Positions 1 to 7,760 of a DNA stretch of 64,000 nucleotides are shown piece by piece. Positions within the stretch are counted from its first letter, which is position 1; every line of letters starts with the position of its first letter. The notes under the pieces are model-generated. The model was not told the origin of the DNA, searched no databases, and saw only the letters and a program-made list of their open reading frames with translations. The translations under genes and the position numbers were made by a program. Source of the stretch: Paenibacillus sp. BIHB 4019 (lineage in GTDB: Bacteria > Bacillota > Bacilli > Paenibacillales > Paenibacillaceae); the NCBI RefSeq assembly GCF_002741035.1, contig NZ_CP016808.1:3644501-3708500 (forward strand). The letters run 5' to 3'.

Positions 1-24
1 TATCACTACATCGCGTTCAGATAA
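1..24 (+). CDS. 3' end of an upstream phage gene (partial)
   Basis: The first eight codons are open and end in TAA at 22-24, followed at once by a good ribosome binding site for the next phage gene. This is the tail of a gene starting outside the window, probably a tail or baseplate protein given what follows. Too little is visible to name it. Confidence 0.35.
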   Translation, partial: YHYIAFR

Positions 25-36
25 GGGGGATAACGT

Positions 37-372
37 ATGATCGTACATGCAAACGGTAGCTACGAAACAGGCGAATGGCTGACGGCTGACACGTACCCGA
101 ACGCTTACTATATCGCAGACGATTCGGAACTAGCCGCAAAGGTTCGGACGCTGTATCCGTATTACACGCTCGTTACCGAAAACGGCGCGCTAATTGACGT
201 AACGGAACGCGCCAAAACGCCGGAAGAAGAGGCGGCATTGTTACCGCAGAAATCACCGGAGGAGCTGCGAATCGAATCGCTCGAAGCGGATAACGTCGCG
301 CTTATGACGGCGCTCGCGGACGTATATGAGCAGCTTATAGCGATACAAACAAACGAAGGAGGCGGCGCTTAG
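37..372 (+). CDS. Phage tail-region protein, XkdW-like position (111 aa)
   Basis: Small acidic protein of 111 residues starting at ATG behind a strong AAGGGGGA site. The N-terminal half is rich in aromatic residues and the last 35 residues look helical and probably coiled-coil. Its place directly before an XkdX/CD1375-type peptide, a holin and an endolysin matches the position of xkdW in PBSX-like prophages, where it belongs to the tail-fibre/baseplate end of the late operon. Function is inferred from position only; no catalytic motif is visible. Its stop codon overlaps the GTG start of the next small gene, indicating translational coupling. Confidence 0.6.
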   Translation: MIVHANGSYETGEWLTADTYPNAYYIADDSELAAKVRTLYPYYTLVTENGALIDVTERAKTPEEEAALLPQKSPEELRIESLEADNVALMTALADVYEQLIAIQTNEGGGA

Positions 373-488
373 TGGCGTACGTATACTGCCGACTAATTAA
401 GCTCGGCTTACGCAAATTGGAGGACGTACCGCAGCGGGATCGTGCCGCAGTCGAGACGTTACTTAACGCAGAGGAGGCGTCCGAATGA
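372..488 (+). CDS. XkdX/CD1375-like phage micro-protein (38 aa)
   Basis: A 38-codon frame starts with GTG at 372, overlapping the TAG of the preceding gene by one base, and its TGA overlaps the ATG of the holin gene (ATGA at 485-488). The peptide begins MAYVYCRLIKLGLRKLEDVP, the pattern of the short XkdX/CD1375 family found between tail-fibre and holin genes of Firmicute prophages. Function in the family is unknown. The tight overlaps on both sides and the family-like N-terminus support it as a real gene despite its size. Confidence 0.65.
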   Translation: MAYVYCRLIKLGLRKLEDVPQRDRAAVETLLNAEEASE

Positions 489-889
489 GCGGACAGATCA
501 TATTAAACGGAGGCGCTGGCGTAGCTGGCGCTTTTATTGCGTTCGCTTTCGGAGGCTGGACGGAGGCTCTCACGTTCTTATTAATCGCGATGGTGGCGGA
601 TATTATTACGGGCATCAGCGCTTCATTCAAAGAGGGACGCGGACTCAACTCCGCTATCGGTTCGGTAGGTGGCGCGAAGAAAGGCCTTATGCTTCTCGTC
701 ATCATCTTAGCGCACCGTATCGACGTGCTGCTCGGACTCGACAACGTAGCGATAACGGCAGCGACGTATTTCTATATCGCGAATGAGTTAATCTCCATAA
801 CGGAGAATTACGGTCGGTTAGGACTTCCCTTACCGGACAAGTTTCGCGAGATGATCGATGTTTTGAAGCGTAAAGGAGGCGTAAAGTAA
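485..889 (+). CDS. Phage holin, toxin-secretion/lysis (holin_4 type)
   Basis: 134-residue membrane protein with a hydrophobic N-terminal stretch (about 8-25), a second with a conserved acidic residue (about 28-48, LLIAMVADIITGI), then the pattern GLNSAIGSVGGAKKGLMLLV and a third hydrophobic stretch, ending in a lysine-rich tail. This is the layout of the Cph1/TcdE-like phage holin family, which permeabilises the membrane so the endolysin reaches peptidoglycan. Overlaps the upstream micro-gene by four bases and the downstream endolysin by one (TAATG), forming a lysis cassette. Confidence 0.9.
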   Translation: MSGQIILNGGAGVAGAFIAFAFGGWTEALTFLLIAMVADIITGISASFKEGRGLNSAIGSVGGAKKGLMLLVIILAHRIDVLLGLDNVAITAATYFYIANELISITENYGRLGLPLPDKFREMIDVLKRKGGVK

Positions 890-1569
890 TGGCGACGTTA
901 ACACTTTCGGAAGTGAAAGCGAAGTCGGCAGCGCGGTTAAGCGGATTGTTGCCCGTTGTGAAAGCGGCGGCTGAAGCGTTAATTGAGCGGAGTTATAAAC
1001 GCGGCGTGCCGATCGTTATTACACAAGGGCTACGAACGTATGCGGAGCAGGACGCTTTATACGCGCAGGGGCGTACGAAAGCTGGCTCGATTGTCACGAA
1101 TGCACGCGCAGGGTACTCGTACCACAATTTCGGCGTAGCGATAGACTTCTCGCTGCTTTCGGAAGACGGCCGCTCCGTTTATTGGGATACGAAGCGAGAC
1201 GCTGATAAGGACGGCATTGCGGACTGGAACGAAGTTGTAGCGGAAGCTAAGGCGCTAGGATTCGCATGGGGCGGCGATTGGACTTCGTTCAAAGACTATC
1301 CGCACTTCGAGATGACATTCGGGCTCTCAACGGCTCAACTACGCGCAAACATCCGTCCGACAGCGGCGCAGACTAGCGCGGTATTAGCGAAGGTTAACGC
1401 GATTATGAAGGAGGAACCGGAATTGAAAGTCGAAGATGCGAACGCGATTATCACGTTTCTGAAAGCGGAGTGGGCAGCGGCTAATGCGAAGAAGGACGAG
1501 CCGCGCAAGAAAGAAGCGAATAGGCTGGCGAATGTGCTGCGCGTGGCTAGCGGGCAGGAAACGCAGTAA
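889..1569 (+). CDS. Endolysin, M15 family L,D-/D,D-peptidase (CwlK/VanY-like)
   Basis: 226 residues. Residues 1-150 form an M15 peptidase domain: ITQGLRTYAEQDALYAQGR, the zinc-ligand region SYHNFGVAIDF (His and Asp) and the C-terminal DYPHFEM with the third ligand and a catalytic residue. Family members cut peptide cross-links or stem peptides of the cell wall. The C-terminal 55 residues form a charged helical module (ELKVEDANAIITFLK...) also seen in Paenibacillus phage lysins, likely wall-binding or regulatory. The holin immediately upstream identifies it as the phage lysis enzyme; a strong terminator follows and closes the late operon. Confidence 0.9.
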   Translation: MATLTLSEVKAKSAARLSGLLPVVKAAAEALIERSYKRGVPIVITQGLRTYAEQDALYAQGRTKAGSIVTNARAGYSYHNFGVAIDFSLLSEDGRSVYWDTKRDADKDGIADWNEVVAEAKALGFAWGGDWTSFKDYPHFEMTFGLSTAQLRANIRPTAAQTSAVLAKVNAIMKEEPELKVEDANAIITFLKAEWAAANAKKDEPRKKEANRLANVLRVASGQETQ

Positions 1570-1603
1570 CCTGATATATACGAAACATATACGAGGTATC
1601 AAA

Positions 1604-1666
1604 AAAAAGGCGCTTACGTACGACCAAACGGAATGAGTCCGTAAGGTTTACGTAAGCGCCTTTTTC
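1604..1666. terminator. Bidirectional rho-independent terminator after the lysis cassette
   Basis: Perfect inverted repeat AAAGGCGCTTACGTA (1606-1620) / TACGTAAGCGCCTTT (1649-1663) flanked by A- and T-runs, between convergent endolysin and NucB-like genes. It can stop transcription from both sides. Confidence 0.85.
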
Positions 1667-1675
1667 TGCGTTCAT

Positions 1676-2428
1676 CTATTCGCAAGCTATTCCGTCTCGG
1701 TCACGATCTAGCTTCGTGCTGTATCCCGGATCACCTTCGTAAAGAGGCGCAGCTCCGGCCGCTCGGACAGCGGAACAATTCTTGTAATATACGAACTCTT
1801 CGACGGGTTCTATCGTAGGTTCAGGCGTTGGTTTCTCCGTCGGTTTAACAGTAGGTTTCGCGGTAGCTTCAGGCGATTCCGTCGGTTTAGCGGCTGATGA
1901 CGCTTTAGCGGACTCTTTCGGCTCCATTACAACGAATTTAATACGCTTACCATCCGGATATTCTTCGAGCTGATTACCGACCCATGATCCGGCCCCGCGA
2001 TTATCTTTCGGAGTTACATACGCGATATCCGCGCCTTCTCCGCCTTCTGCGCACATAGCCATCGGCCACTCGTCGCGGTCATATCCGTCTTTCGTATCAA
2101 TGCCGCGTAACGATGCGTCGCGGTTCTCGTCGGCGCCGTTCCGGTCGATCGTACAAATAGCGGAATGGCCTGCGTTAATAGCTGCGATAATGTGGCGCGC
2201 CGTCTCCGGATAACGGTTGGACGGAAACGCTAATTCAACGTCAAAGTCTGCATCCGATTTCTGCGCGAGTGGCTCCGCTGTTGGTACGTTACTTGCTACC
2301 GGACTTTTCGTAGGTACGGACGCAGCCGTCTGCGCTTTGTCTTCGCTGCTTCCTCCGTTAATGATGCCGCAGACGATAAAGAATCCGATAACTACTCCGA
2401 TAATTTTACCGCGCGTTGACTTCCTCAT
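1676..2428 (-). CDS. NucA/NucB-type DNase with C-terminal Excalibur domain
   Basis: 250 residues, ATG behind GAGGGGG. Order: a membrane anchor or signal (about 9-25), a spacer rich in Ser/Thr/Pro, a NucA/NucB deoxyribonuclease-like domain (about 65-165) with [44 protein letters not shown] and [13 protein letters not shown], a long Pro/Thr/Glu linker, and a C-terminal Excalibur calcium-binding motif ending [10 protein letters not shown] with paired cysteines. NucA/NucB enzymes are secreted DNases (DNA uptake, biofilm DNA). The active-site DREN-type core looks intact. It lies at the extreme end of the prophage facing inward, where lysogenic-conversion cargo is common, so a host-benefit role is inferred. 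Confidence 0.8.
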   Translation of the reverse strand: MRKSTRGKIIGVVIGFFIVCGIINGGSSEDKAQTAASVPTKSPVASNVPTAEPLAQKSDADFDVELAFPSNRYPETARHIIAAINAGHSAICTIDRNGADENRDASLRGIDTKDGYDRDEWPMAMCAEGGEGADIAYVTPKDNRGAGSWVGNQLEEYPDGKRIKFVVMEPKESAKASSAAKPTESPEATAKPTVKPTEKPTPEPTIEPVEEFVYYKNCSAVRAAGAAPLYEGDPGYSTKLDRDRDGIACE

Positions 2429-2517
2429 ACATAATCCCCCTCTGTAATATACGTCACAAATATACTACATATGGCGCATTTTGGCGATATGTGGAAACGA
2501 TAATTCTTGCGAAATTC

Positions 2518-2655
2518 GTGCGTATATATTATAGTAGAAGCACGTCAAGGGTGCGTACTATTTTGGGTGCGTACGACTGGTTTACGCCTGATTTACCGTA
2601 TGATTGCACGTAGTCGTACGGGGAGAAACGAATAATACGCGGTCATAGTGCGTAC
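2518..2655 (+). repeat. Direct repeats GTGCGTAC near attR
   Basis: GTGCGTAC occurs at 2551-2558, 2567-2574 and 2648-2655, with a one-base variant at 2518-2525. The two middle copies sit in longer GGGTGCGTAC repeats. They lie in the gene-free stretch 2429-2687 between the last prophage gene and the tRNA fragment. That position suits integrase arm-type sites or a regulator site; neither can be shown here. Nothing else recognisable was seen in this stretch. Confidence 0.5.
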
Positions 2656-2687
2656 AAATAGCGTTGTTACGCGGTTCTTTCGATTTA

Positions 2688-2750
2688 GGCAGACGCGCGC
2701 GACTCAAAATCGTGAGGGAAACCGTGGAGGTTCGAGTCCTCTCGCCGGCA
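2688..2750 (+). other. Probable attR: 3' fragment of tRNA-Leu(CAA)
   Basis: The sequence from 2688 (GGCAGACGCGCGCGACTC) to 2750 reads as the D-arm remainder, a CTCAAAA anticodon loop (anticodon CAA), variable arm, T-arm GGTTCGAGTCC and acceptor strand CGCCGGCA of a leucine tRNA. The matching 5' acceptor strand GCCGGCG and first part of the D-arm are absent upstream, so this is not a functional tRNA gene. A displaced 3' tRNA end next to phage lysis genes is the classic right attachment site of a prophage that integrates into a tRNA gene. Confidence 0.8.
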
Positions 2751-2756
2751 TTATAT

Positions 2757-2797
2757 AAAAAAGCTCTTAAGGATTTTTAATCCTTAGGAGCTTTTTT
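2757..2797. terminator. Terminator of the tRNA-Leu locus
   Basis: Near-perfect hairpin AAGCTCTTAAGGATT / AATCCTTAGGAGCTT with flanking A- and T-runs directly after the tRNA fragment; presumably the original terminator of the tRNA gene, left on the host side of attR. Confidence 0.85.
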
Positions 2798-2866
2798 ATT
2801 TGTTTGGAAAGAAGCAGCTGCATACGTTTAAGTTTGACTTATTATATTTTTAGTGCTACTCTTTAG

Positions 2867-2955
2867 ACACAAAAGACCCAAAAACGATAACTGCAAACCA
2901 TAATGCACTTTAAGTATTATTTTCTCTTTATGAATAGTTTTTTGGTCTTTTGTGT
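2867..2955. repeat. 19-bp inverted repeat in the phasin-aarF promoter region
   Basis: ACACAAAAGACCCAAAAAC at 2867-2885 is repeated inverted at 2937-2955 with one mismatch. A third, direct copy of the 16-bp core TTTTTTGGTCTTTTGT appears at 5804-5819, right after the operon terminator. A candidate promoter (TTGACT at 2834-2839, 17-bp spacer, TACTCT) lies just upstream, so the pair could be an operator or long hairpin in the 5' UTR. Confidence 0.55.
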
Positions 2956-2999
2956 ATTTTAATGAAATAAAACAAATTAGATAAAGGAGTTGTTTACAG

Positions 3000-3290
3000 A
3001 TGAAAGATACAATTAACAAAGTAGTTGCTTTGGCAATGGGGATTGCTGTTACAGGCAAGGAGCAGGTGGAAAAAACAATTGATGAATTAGTACAGAAAGG
3101 GCAGGTTAGTAAAGAAGAATCAAAAACATTAACTGAATCGCTTGTTCAAAAAGGGGAAGAGATGCGCCAGAGGATGGAGGAGCTTGCACAAGAAAGGGTA
3201 AAAGCGATTTTAAGTGAAAAACAGATAGCTACAAAAGATGATATTCAGCGAATTGAAAAACGGTTGGATGCTTTGGAACAGCAGCAATGA
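3000..3290 (+). CDS. Phasin-like coiled-coil protein
   Basis: 96 residues, ATG preceded by AAAGGAG. Almost entirely helical: a short hydrophobic N-terminal part (VVALAMGIAVTGKEQVEKTI) followed by charged heptads rich in Glu, Lys and Gln up to the end. This fits the phasin/PhaF-like family of small granule- or membrane-associated coiled-coil proteins, which often precedes an AarF/UbiB gene in Bacillales. Twenty-eight bases separate it from the aarF-like gene, so they are probably one operon. Role is inferred from family and neighbour only. Confidence 0.7.
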   Translation: MKDTINKVVALAMGIAVTGKEQVEKTIDELVQKGQVSKEESKTLTESLVQKGEEMRQRMEELAQERVKAILSEKQIATKDDIQRIEKRLDALEQQQ

Positions 3291-3318
3291 TCGGCAGTGA
3301 ACAGGAGGCTGGAATAGC

Positions 3319-4992
3319 TTGCAGCGAGGAAAACGAATCCGTCAATTACAGCGTTATCGAACGATTGCAACTACGATTGCCCGAAGCGGCTTAGGTTATG
3401 TATCGGATGGGATAGGCATACAAGAGAAGAATTGGTTTTTACGCAATCCTGAACGGGCAGAACTGCATACTAAAAGTATCGGAGAACGTATCCGTCTGTT
3501 ATTGGAGGAATTAGGGCCTACTTTTGTAAAGCTGGGGCAACTTGCAAGCACAAGGCCCGATTTAATTCCTGCAAATATTATAGTTGAATTGGAGCGGCTT
3601 CAGGACGATGTCCCACCATTTCCTTATGAAGATGTTCAAAGAATTATTGAGGCGGAGCTTGGAGACTCCATTACTAACTTGTTCAGCTCCTTTTCCATTA
3701 CACCAATTGCAGCAGCCTCCATTGGGCAAGTTCACAAGGCTACTTTAAGGGATGGAACCGAAGTAGTCGTTAAAGTACAGCGTCCAGGCATTCAAAAGCT
3801 GGTTGAAACGGATTTAAATATATTGGCTGACGTAGCTAAAGTAAGCGAGGGAGCATTTGAGCTTGCGCAGCATTACCGGCTTAATGAAATTGTCGAGGAA
3901 TTGAGCAAGGCGCTTCGCCAAGAAATGGACTATTCCATAGAGGCACAGAGCACAGAAAAATTTATGATTAACAGCAAGAAACTGCCTTATATTTTTGTCC
4001 CGGTTGTTTATTGGGATTATTGTACGAAGCGTGTGCTTACTACAAGCTATGTTGATGGAATTAAGCTATCAGATCGAAAGCAGCTTGAACAGCTAGGTAT
4101 AAATACAAAGTTGGTTGCGGAACGGCTGGCAACCGTGATTTTTCACCAAATTCTAATAGATGGGTTCTTTCATGGGGATCCGCATCCTGGCAATGTTATG
4201 GCGCTTCCTGATGGCCGGCTGGCATTGCTCGATTTTGGAATGGTAGGGCGACTATCTCCTCATACGAAAAAGCATTTTGCTTCACTCGTCATTGCTTTGC
4301 GTAATCAAAGCTCTAAAGGCGTCATCCGGGCGATTTCCTATATGGGTGTTATTCCAGACGAGGTGGATCAGGCCAAATTATATGCCGATGTTGATGAAAT
4401 GAGAGAAAAGTATTACCAGGTGCCGCTTAATCAAATAAGTTTAGGAACAGCGATCAGGGATTTATTTTCGGTGGCAAATCGGCATCATATTCGAATCCCA
4501 TCGGAATTGACGCTGTTGGGGAAAGCTTTGCTGACGATGGAGGGTGTAACTGTTGCACTCGATCCGAAAATTAGCATTTTCAATATTGCGGAGCCCTTTG
4601 GAAAAAAACTATTTATGGAGCAAATGGACCCAAGAGAAATATGGAAAGGACTGCTCGAGGATGCCCCTGATTATTTCGAGTTGGTGAGTGATATTCCAGC
4701 TGCCTTGAAGCAGCTTTCACTCGTTATCCGAAAAGGCAAATTGCGAATGGAAGTGGAGTCTCCCCAATTGGATACGTTGATGAAGAAAATGGATCGCATC
4801 AGCAACCAGTTATCCTTCAGCATCGTTCTACTTGCGCTCAGCCTCGTTATGGTCGGCTTAATTGTTGGAGCCGCACTCAATCACTCGCAATCGCTATTTT
4901 GGGGTTTGCCGGTTATTGAGATAGGCTTCGCAGTGACCTTGGCGATGTTTGTATATGTTATATACGCCATAATACGTTCAGGACGCTTCTGA
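3319..4992 (+). CDS. ABC1/AarF/UbiB atypical kinase
   Basis: 557 residues. TTG start at 3319 with ACAGGAGG about 11 bases upstream. Family hallmarks are all present: the KxGQ motif FVKLGQLASTRPDLIP (about 67-83), the alanine-rich loop AAASIGQVHKA (about 126-136), the lysine of VVVKVQRPG (about 150), the catalytic loop GFFHGDPHPGNV (about 281-292) and metal-binding LLDFGMVGRL (about 302-311). Two hydrophobic segments at the C-terminus (about 505-550) anchor it to the membrane. In bacteria the family supports isoprenoid quinone biosynthesis or lipid homeostasis through ATPase/kinase activity; in menaquinone-only Bacillales the exact substrate is unknown. Second gene of the phasin-aarF-regulator cluster. 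Confidence 0.9.
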   Translation: MQRGKRIRQLQRYRTIATTIARSGLGYVSDGIGIQEKNWFLRNPERAELHTKSIGERIRLLLEELGPTFVKLGQLASTRPDLIPANIIVELERLQDDVPPFPYEDVQRIIEAELGDSITNLFSSFSITPIAAASIGQVHKATLRDGTEVVVKVQRPGIQKLVETDLNILADVAKVSEGAFELAQHYRLNEIVEELSKALRQEMDYSIEAQSTEKFMINSKKLPYIFVPVVYWDYCTKRVLTTSYVDGIKLSDRKQLEQLGINTKLVAERLATVIFHQILIDGFFHGDPHPGNVMALPDGRLALLDFGMVGRLSPHTKKHFASLVIALRNQSSKGVIRAISYMGVIPDEVDQAKLYADVDEMREKYYQVPLNQISLGTAIRDLFSVANRHHIRIPSELTLLGKALLTMEGVTVALDPKISIFNIAEPFGKKLFMEQMDPREIWKGLLEDAPDYFELVSDIPAALKQLSLVIRKGKLRMEVESPQLDTLMKKMDRISNQLSFSIVLLALSLVMVGLIVGAALNHSQSLFWGLPVIEIGFAVTLAMFVYVIYAIIRSGRF

Positions 4993-5109
4993 ATGCAGTG
5001 TCTGAACGATATGAGCAAAATCAGCTTTCGGCTTTCTGAGGGCGATTGTTGACGTTAAAATGAAGGAGTGATAGCATTAATAGTGTTTGTTGAAAGTGGA
5101 GGTAGGTTT

Positions 5110-5787
5110 ATGGGGCTTACAAAACGCCGATTGCAATTTTTGAACCAACTGATGGAGCTTTACCAACGTACTCGATTACCTATACACTATGAAACTTTGG
5201 CTAAAGCTTTAGGCGTAAGCAAGTGGACAGCCTATGATATGATGAAAGAAATGGAAAAAACGGGCTTTGTATCGCGAAGCTATGAGGTAAACGATAAAGA
5301 AACGGGAAGGTCGCAGGTTGTTTTTGCGCCTACTGTCAAGGCGGCAGAATTGTTTCGCCAGGAGCGCTCTGACTTAGTAAATCCAGGCGACTGGGAAGCA
5401 ACCGCCAATAAAATTAAGCAATTGCTAAACAGTATAAATCATATGAGTATTAATGAGCTGCTTCGAAAAATAGTAGATGAGATTCCTAGCAAAACAACGA
5501 ATATTGAATTTTGCGGTTATATTACTGGACTGCTGTTAGCCTATTTAAGAAAGCTCGGAGGTAAGTCAGAGAAGCTTATTCATATTGTTGTCAATAAAAC
5601 GCCGAGTGACCAGACAAGGCTGCTTCTATTTGTCGGCACCGTTATGGGGACGATTATTCAGACGGTTCAAGAAGAGCTTAGTCACGAGATTGCGGATCTG
5701 GTTACGGAATTTGTAGATATGATTCATAAGCTGGCGAGCAACGAGCAGCGTATGCTGGCTGATTTTGTAAAGGAGGCGTTCGCTTAA
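5110..5787 (+). CDS. HTH transcriptional regulator downstream of aarF
   Basis: 225 residues from ATG 5110, chosen because GGAGG lies six bases upstream; an in-frame GTG at 5068 lacks a properly spaced site. Residues 1-75 form a winged helix (LPIHYETLAKALGVSKWTAYDMMKEMEKTGFVSRSY), resembling MarR/TrmB-like DNA-binding domains; the rest is an all-helical domain with no recognised motif, perhaps for dimerisation. Position after aarF suggests an autoregulator of the cluster. The target is not known; the inverted repeat at 2867-2955 is a candidate. Confidence 0.7.
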   Translation: MGLTKRRLQFLNQLMELYQRTRLPIHYETLAKALGVSKWTAYDMMKEMEKTGFVSRSYEVNDKETGRSQVVFAPTVKAAELFRQERSDLVNPGDWEATANKIKQLLNSINHMSINELLRKIVDEIPSKTTNIEFCGYITGLLLAYLRKLGGKSEKLIHIVVNKTPSDQTRLLLFVGTVMGTIIQTVQEELSHEIADLVTEFVDMIHKLASNEQRMLADFVKEAFA

Positions 5788-5810
5788 TACGAGCTGCCTC
5801 CATTTTTTTG
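5772..5810 (+). terminator. Terminator overlapping the regulator's stop codon
   Basis: GGAGGC (5772-5777) pairs with GCCTCC (5796-5801), extended by G-U pairs, followed by a seven-T run; ends the phasin-aarF-regulator operon. Confidence 0.65.
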
Positions 5811-5908
5811 GTCTTTTGTAGAAAAAAAATTAGTAGTGCAGGATACAGGCTGGCGACAAAAGGAATAAGGTAACGGCTAGCGGCCTATCGTTAATAATCC
5901 AGCTGACG

Positions 5909-6892
5909 TTAGCTTAGACCGCCCATAACGGGATGTGGAACGTAAGGCTCCTCCAAGGCGGCAATTTCCTCAGCCGTTAATTTAACATCCAGGGCGGCTA
6001 CAGCATCCGTCAAATGATGGGGCTTCGTTGCACCGACGATTGGAGCGGTAATCGAGTCTTTTTGCAGCAACCAGGCAAGCGCGACCTGCGCTCTAGGAAG
6101 TTCTCGTTTTTCGGCGATTTCAGCTACTTTATCTACAATTTTTCGATCGGCTTCTGCGGTTTGGACATACAAGGTTTTGCCGAACTCATCTGTCCTTGAG
6201 CGTTCGCTCTCCTGCTCCCAATCCCGAGTCAGGCGGCCGCGGGCAAGCGGGCTCCACGGAATGACACCGATCCCGTCTGCTTTGCAAAGGGGCAGCATTT
6301 CCCGTTCTTCTTCGCGGTAAAGCAGATTGACATAGTTTTGCATCGAGACGAAGCGGGTCCAGCCGTTCCGCTCCGCAGCCTGCTGCATTTTCATAAACTG
6401 CCAGGCATACATGGAGGAGGCGCCAATATAGCGGGCTTTTCCGGCCTTTACAACATCGTGGAGCGCTTCCATCGTTTCTTCAATCGGCGTACCATTGTCA
6501 AAGCGATGGATTTGATACAAATCGATATAATCGGTGCCAAGCCGCTGCAAGCTGTGATCAACCTCCGCCATAATGGCTTTGCGCGAGAGGCCTGCTCCAT
6601 TGGCGCCGGGACGCATGCGGCCGTGAACCTTGGTTGCGATTACGACGTCGTCGCGGCTAGCGAAATCTTTTAAAGCCCGGCCGACGATTTCCTCGCTTGT
6701 CCCATCTGAATAAACGTTAGCCGTATCAAAAAAATTAAAGCCCAGCTCAAGCGCCTGCTTAATGTAAGTTCTGCTCGCATCCTCACCTAAAGACCAAGGA
6801 TGCATCCCGCGATCAGGAGCCCCATAGGTCATACAGCCAAGCGCAAGCCGTGATATTTCAAGGCCTGTTCGTCCAAGTTTCGTATATTCCAT
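5909..6892 (-). CDS. Aldo/keto reductase
   Basis: 327 residues, full length for the family. N-terminus MEYTKLGRTGLEISRLALG is typical. Catalytic tetrad visible: Asp and Tyr in FDTANVYSDG, Lys in VVIATKVHG and His in LYQIHRFD. C-terminal cofactor region IVGATKPHHL binds NADPH. These (beta/alpha)8 enzymes reduce aldehydes and ketones in the cytoplasm. AAAGGGG lies 11 bases before the start. It is transcribed in the same direction as the nitroreductase upstream, but a terminator at 6938-6994 separates them. Substrate cannot be told from sequence. Confidence 0.92.
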   Translation of the reverse strand: MEYTKLGRTGLEISRLALGCMTYGAPDRGMHPWSLGEDASRTYIKQALELGFNFFDTANVYSDGTSEEIVGRALKDFASRDDVVIATKVHGRMRPGANGAGLSRKAIMAEVDHSLQRLGTDYIDLYQIHRFDNGTPIEETMEALHDVVKAGKARYIGASSMYAWQFMKMQQAAERNGWTRFVSMQNYVNLLYREEEREMLPLCKADGIGVIPWSPLARGRLTRDWEQESERSRTDEFGKTLYVQTAEADRKIVDKVAEIAEKRELPRAQVALAWLLQKDSITAPIVGATKPHHLTDAVAALDVKLTAEEIAALEEPYVPHPVMGGLS

Positions 6893-6937
6893 GTTCTATT
6901 AAGCCCCTTTCGGATTAGAAAATCACTCGATTTGAAA

Positions 6938-6994
6938 AAAAACCATTTTCCATAAGAGGCGTTGTTGCGCAGCTCTAGTGGAAAATGGTCTTTT
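6938..6994 (-). terminator. Terminator of the nitroreductase gene
   Basis: Inverted repeat AAAACCATTTTCCA (from 6939) / TGGAAAATGGTCTTTT (6979-6994). Read on the minus strand the hairpin is followed by a run of eight T, so it terminates the nitroreductase transcript just after its stop. Confidence 0.75.
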
Positions 6995-7004
6995 GCGAAT
7001 TGAT

Positions 7005-7637
7005 TTAGAAATGATTCCAATGTGTAACGTCATTAACATCCAGACGGGTAGTCGGGTGGCCAGCCTCGGATGCTTTGCCAAGGGCAATCAGCATGACATT
7101 CGTATATTGGTCAGGCACATTCATCAGCTCGCGGAACTTCGCTACGTCGTAGCCAGCCATCGGTACGGTATCGAAGCCTTTGGCACGCGCAGCCAGCATC
7201 AGCTGCATTGACACAAGACCGCCGTCAACGAGTACAGAGGAGAGCAGACGTTCAGCAGGAGCATTAGAATAGAAGCCTGTCATATTCGTTCTGAGCTTGT
7301 CGGCAGCTTCACGAGTCATATAGCCAGCTTCAATTGATTTTTCATAGATGCGCTCGGCATGTTTATAAAACTCCAAATCGGCCATAACGGCAATGACAGC
7401 AGAAGAAGTTACAATTTGCTCTTGGTTGAAAGCAATAGGAAGCAGCTTTTGCTTCGTTTCCTGATCCGTAATAACTAGAAAACGCCAAGGCTGCAGGTTG
7501 CTTCCGGATGGCGCAAGAACCGCATCAGCGATAATATCGTGAATTTCTTCCTGCGTCATTTTAACAGTTGGATCATATTTGCGAACCGAACGGCGCTCGC
7601 GGATAACCGTGCTGAATGAACTTTCAGAATTAGACAA
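7005..7637 (-). CDS. Nitroreductase family protein (FMN-dependent)
   Basis: 210 residues from a TTG start at 7637, chosen because AGGAG lies eight bases upstream and the protein then begins MSNSESSFSTVIRERRSVRK, the normal start of the family; longer upstream frames lack a ribosome site. FMN-binding motifs: RERRSVRKYDP near the N-terminus, LAPSGSNLQPWRFLVI, and a C-terminal ALGKAS. These flavoenzymes reduce nitro compounds, quinones and related electrophiles with NAD(P)H. It has its own strong promoter carrying a perfect palindrome (7708-7730), which suggests control by an electrophile-sensing repressor. Confidence 0.9.
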   Translation of the reverse strand: MSNSESSFSTVIRERRSVRKYDPTVKMTQEEIHDIIADAVLAPSGSNLQPWRFLVITDQETKQKLLPIAFNQEQIVTSSAVIAVMADLEFYKHAERIYEKSIEAGYMTREAADKLRTNMTGFYSNAPAERLLSSVLVDGGLVSMQLMLAARAKGFDTVPMAGYDVAKFRELMNVPDQYTNVMLIALGKASEAGHPTTRLDVNDVTHWNHF

Positions 7638-7707
7638 GAGTGACACTCCTCTTCGCAGATCAAATGCGTTCATCATTCGGCATGAAACTGCCAAAAGAGA
7701 ACGATGA

Positions 7708-7757
7708 ACTGTACTATTTTTATGTACAGTATAATTGTCGGCAGAGCCGATTGTCAA
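7708..7757 (-). promoter_or_regulatory. SigmaA promoter with palindromic operator for the nitroreductase gene
   Basis: On the minus strand: -35 TTGACA (7757-7752), 18-bp spacer, -10 TATACT (7733-7728), then the perfect palindrome ACTGTAC-N9-GTACAGT at 7730-7708 overlapping the -10 end and start point. The placement is that of a repressor site. Core and spacing recall the YodB/HxlR-family operators that control nitroreductase and azoreductase genes in Bacillus; the identity of the regulator is inference. Confidence 0.8.
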
Positions 7758-7760
7758 TTG

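Noticed and set aside
442..786. 114-codon plus-strand ORF overlapping the holin
   Set aside because: Arg-rich out-of-frame shadow; holin frame has the hydrophobic pattern and coupled overlaps.
2416..2613. 65-codon ORF at the prophage edge
   Set aside because: No ribosome site, overlaps the start of the NucB-like gene, no recognisable pattern.
2688..2750. Functional tRNA-Leu gene
   Set aside because: The 5' acceptor strand and start of the D-arm are missing, so it cannot fold into a complete tRNA.
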